A DNA stretch of 52,033 nucleotides. It comes from Clostridia bacterium. Its GTDB lineage: Bacteria > Bacillota > Clostridia > Oscillospirales > CAG-272. The stretch lies in contig JAFVQC010000013.1 of assembly GCA_017504995.1 (NCBI GenBank), positions 1-52,033 on the forward strand. The letters are read 5' to 3'. Every line of letters begins with the position of its first letter. The first letter of the stretch is position 1. Under the pieces are notes generated by a model. It was not told where the DNA came from. It did not search any database and saw nothing but the letters and a program-made list of their open reading frames with translations. Both the position numbers and the translations under genes were made by a program. Below, piece by piece: positions 50,122 through 52,033 of the stretch.

Positions 50122-51519
50122 TCATTTCTTCTTTGCCGCCTTTTTTGCCTCCTGCTCCTTGGCGAACTCCTCGCCGAGGGCGCAGATGCGGTCAAAGATG
50201 ATGTTCGTGATTCTTGCGTATTCTCCGTTTGCGTCGGGGTCGTAGCCGAAGCTCTCAAAGGGAATTGGCTCGCCGATGACCAGATAGGTTCTGCGGAAGA
50301 GCTTGAAGGTGTGGTTCTTTCTCATGATAAAGACGGGAACCACGTCGGCGTGGGCGCGGGTGGCGATGAGCGCCGCGCCGTTCTTGACGGGGGTGGTTCG
50401 GGGATCGGTGGCAGGATGGCGAGTTCCTTGGGGGAACATTCCCATGCACTTGCCCTCCTCAAGCAGCTTCACCGCCGTTTTGATGGCGCTGACGTTATTG
50501 CCGCTGCGATCCACGGGGAACGCCCCCAGCATACGGATCAGCGGAGCGAGAACGGGGATCTTGAACAGCTCCTTTTTTGCCATCAGGCGCACCTGATGCT
50601 TGCGGAAGCCGTAGCAGATCACCACCGCGTCGGTGGCGGAGGTGTGGTTGCCGCAGACGAGATACCCGCCCGTGGCAGGCTCGTTTTGCCGTCCTACCAC
50701 GCGAATACGGAACAGGAAGCGACCGACGATTCCCGAAAAGAGGGCGTAGATCACCCGATACAGGCGGCTGTCGGTGCGAGGCTCTTTTTTTGCCTTCTTC
50801 TTGCCCGAGGCGTTTTCCTCCTTGGGGGGATCGTTTTCGTCCGAGTCGTCGTCTCCCGCGGTCTTTTCCTCGATGAGCCGGATGATGGCGGCAACGCTTT
50901 CCTCTAAGCTCATGCCCGTATTGTCAAATACCACCGCGTCTTGCGCCGCCTGCGCGGGGGCGATCTCGCGGCTGCTGTCCGCCTCGTCACGCTCGTTCAT
51001 TTCCCGAAGCACGTCCTCGTAGGTCACGGTCTGACCTTTGGCGATCAGCTCGTCGTACCGCCGCTTGGCGCGGCATTCCGCCGAGGCGGTGAGATAGATC
51101 TTTACGTCGGCGTTGGGCAGGATCACCGTGCCGATGTCCCGTCCGTCCATGATCACGCTGTTCTTGCGGGCGATGTCCTTCTGCGTTTCCAACAGAAATG
51201 CCCGTACCGAGGGTATGGCGGAGACGGCAGAGGCGTACATGGACATCTCGGGGGTGCGGATCTTGTCCCCCAGATCCTCTCCGTTGAGAAAGACTCTCTG
51301 CGAGCCGTCTACGTATTTGACCTCGATCCCGATTTCATCAAGCAGTGCGCCAACCCCGTCCCTATCGTGGGGGTCTACGTCCTTTGAACGTACGTAATAG
51401 CCCACGGTGCGGTACAGCGCGCCCGTGTCTACGTATACGATGCCAAGCTTCGCCGCAATGGCTTTGGATATGGTGCTTTTTCCCGCGCCGCCGGGTCCGT
51501 CAATTGCAATTTGAATCAT
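50122..51519 (-). CDS. cmk: Cytidylate kinase fused to 1-acyl-glycerol-3-phosphate acyltransferase
   Basis: A 465-residue fusion. Residues 1-222 are cytidylate kinase: IAIDGPGGAGKSTIS (P-loop), YVDTGALYRTVG and DGRDIGTVILPNADVKIYL. A charged Asp/Glu/Lys linker (222-250) joins the PlsC domain, with NHTSATD (H292 and D297, the HX4D motif) and FPQGTR at 362-367. CMP phosphorylation and phosphatidic acid synthesis are thus in one chain, which also is seen in other Clostridia. The start ATG 51519 fits MIQIAIDGPGG; a far longer upstream reading frame runs only through repeat DNA. Confidence 0.93.
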   Translation of the reverse strand: MIQIAIDGPGGAGKSTISKAIAAKLGIVYVDTGALYRTVGYYVRSKDVDPHDRDGVGALLDEIGIEVKYVDGSQRVFLNGEDLGDKIRTPEMSMYASAVSAIPSVRAFLLETQKDIARKNSVIMDGRDIGTVILPNADVKIYLTASAECRAKRRYDELIAKGQTVTYEDVLREMNERDEADSSREIAPAQAAQDAVVFDNTGMSLEESVAAIIRLIEEKTAGDDDSDENDPPKEENASGKKKAKKEPRTDSRLYRVIYALFSGIVGRFLFRIRVVGRQNEPATGGYLVCGNHTSATDAVVICYGFRKHQVRLMAKKELFKIPVLAPLIRMLGAFPVDRSGNNVSAIKTAVKLLEEGKCMGMFPQGTRHPATDPRTTPVKNGAALIATRAHADVVPVFIMRKNHTFKLFRRTYLVIGEPIPFESFGYDPDANGEYARITNIIFDRICALGEEFAKEQEAKKAAKKK

Positions 51520-52033
51520 GATTGTTACCTCGTAAAGAGTTTTTCTTACTTTTTCTTTTAAAAAAGAAAAAGTAAGCAAAAAGAAAACAGAAAACAAAGC
51601 AGGGGTTGGCAATTCTTTCGTTTGTTCAGCAAAATCTTCGCGAAAGAAAAGTAAGCAAAAAGAAAACAAAGCATGGGTTTTATTTTTCTGGATATTGTTT
51701 TCGGAAAGCTGTTTGTTTTGCGTTCTTTGGGCAAAAGAAAAGTAAGCAAAAGAAAGCAAAGCATGGGTTTTATTTTTCTTAATATTGTTTTCGGAAATTT
51801 GACTGTTTTTTGCGGGAGGAGCAAGCCCCTCCCCTACCGTCACCTAAAAAATATTGTTCTTCGGTAGCCGCAATGATTTTAAGTAATCGTTGTCTCAAAA
51901 GTACGATATGCGATGGATTCCCTCAATCTTGGTAGGGGAGGGGCTTGCTCCTCCCGTTTTCGTCACAAAGAATAGAAGTGAGAAATACGAACCCAAAGAA
52001 CTTGTTTCAAGTTCTTTGAAGGAGTCCAGAGGA
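51520..52033. repeat. Composite hairpin/inverted-repeat region, inverse of the window start
   Basis: No gene. It holds the palindrome CTTACTTTTTCTTTT with its complement (about 51545-51576), several copies of GTAAGCAAAAGAAAGCAAAG, the AAACCCATGC block, family-A element copy 3 (51813-51956) and the AAAGAACTTG hairpin near the end. Read in reverse complement, it matches about positions 45-420 almost base for base. Confidence 0.8.
51813..51956. repeat. MITE-like element, family A, copy 3 (inverted to copy 1)
   Basis: It is 144 bp and differs from the reverse complement of copy 1 by only a handful of bases. The same outer and inner blocks are present. Confidence 0.75.

Noticed and set aside
51520..51843. 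N-terminal extension of the cytidylate kinase to 51843
   Set aside because: The extension is a translation of dispersed repeats, and the kinase domain begins at MIQIAIDGPGG.

Overview
The window looks like chromosomal DNA of an uncultured gut-type member of the Clostridia (Bacillota). The evidence is the gene content: dnaA, dnaN, recF, a RemB/DUF370 gene, gyrB and gyrA around a Bacillota-style origin; a T-box leader; smpB followed by ssrA (tmRNA); and two fusions common in Clostridia, IspH with S1 domains and cytidylate kinase with PlsC. Genes are dense, base composition is balanced, and the gaps are filled with long hairpins and short inverted-repeat elements.

Layout. 1-455 is repeat DNA, and a nearly identical inverted copy closes the window (51.5-52.0 kb). 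456-2515 holds a metallophosphoesterase and rlmD. 2.5-5.5 kb is an accretion zone behind the 3' end of rlmD: small unrelated genes (four-helix-bundle protein, unknown 351-aa protein, DUF559 nuclease, zinc-ribbon membrane protein), hairpin arrays, and two further copies of the rlmD tail sequence. 5.5-12.1 kb is a run of catabolic/housekeeping enzymes (PHP phosphatase, nitrilase-GDPD fusion, peptidase C26, serine hydrolase, esterase, HAD phosphatase, DMT transporter). 12.2-24.4 kb on the minus strand is a lipoprotein followed by the replication-origin cluster gyrA, a DUF4886 protein, gyrB, remB, recF, dnaN, oriC and dnaA. 24.9-27.9 kb is a T-box-controlled amino-acid-type ABC transporter (TrpXYZ-like). 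28.3-30.1 kb carries a histidinol-phosphatase-like gene, smpB and tmRNA.

30.2-46.05 kb is a 15.8-kb integrative mobilizable element bounded by an 11-bp direct repeat. Joining its ends rebuilds a symmetric attP-like site for its large serine recombinase. It carries a BcgI-like restriction-modification operon led by an AlbA_2/ATPase regulator, TnpV and DUF6809 genes, a MOB relaxase with MobC and candidate oriT, ParM/ParR-type and ParB partition genes, and a 1007-aa protein that I read as a single-chain, two-barrel RNA polymerase of the eukaryotic RdRP/YonO kind (catalytic DFDGD motif plus the FQIR..YKGVV block), translationally coupled to an unknown partner. I regard this polymerase-bearing element as the most exciting content. 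The S subunit of its restriction system is split by a 26-bp tandem repeat whose copy number would switch the reading frame.

After the element come a second large lipoprotein, the IspH-S1 fusion, and the cytidylate kinase-PlsC fusion. All functions are inferred from motifs read by eye; no database search was possible.
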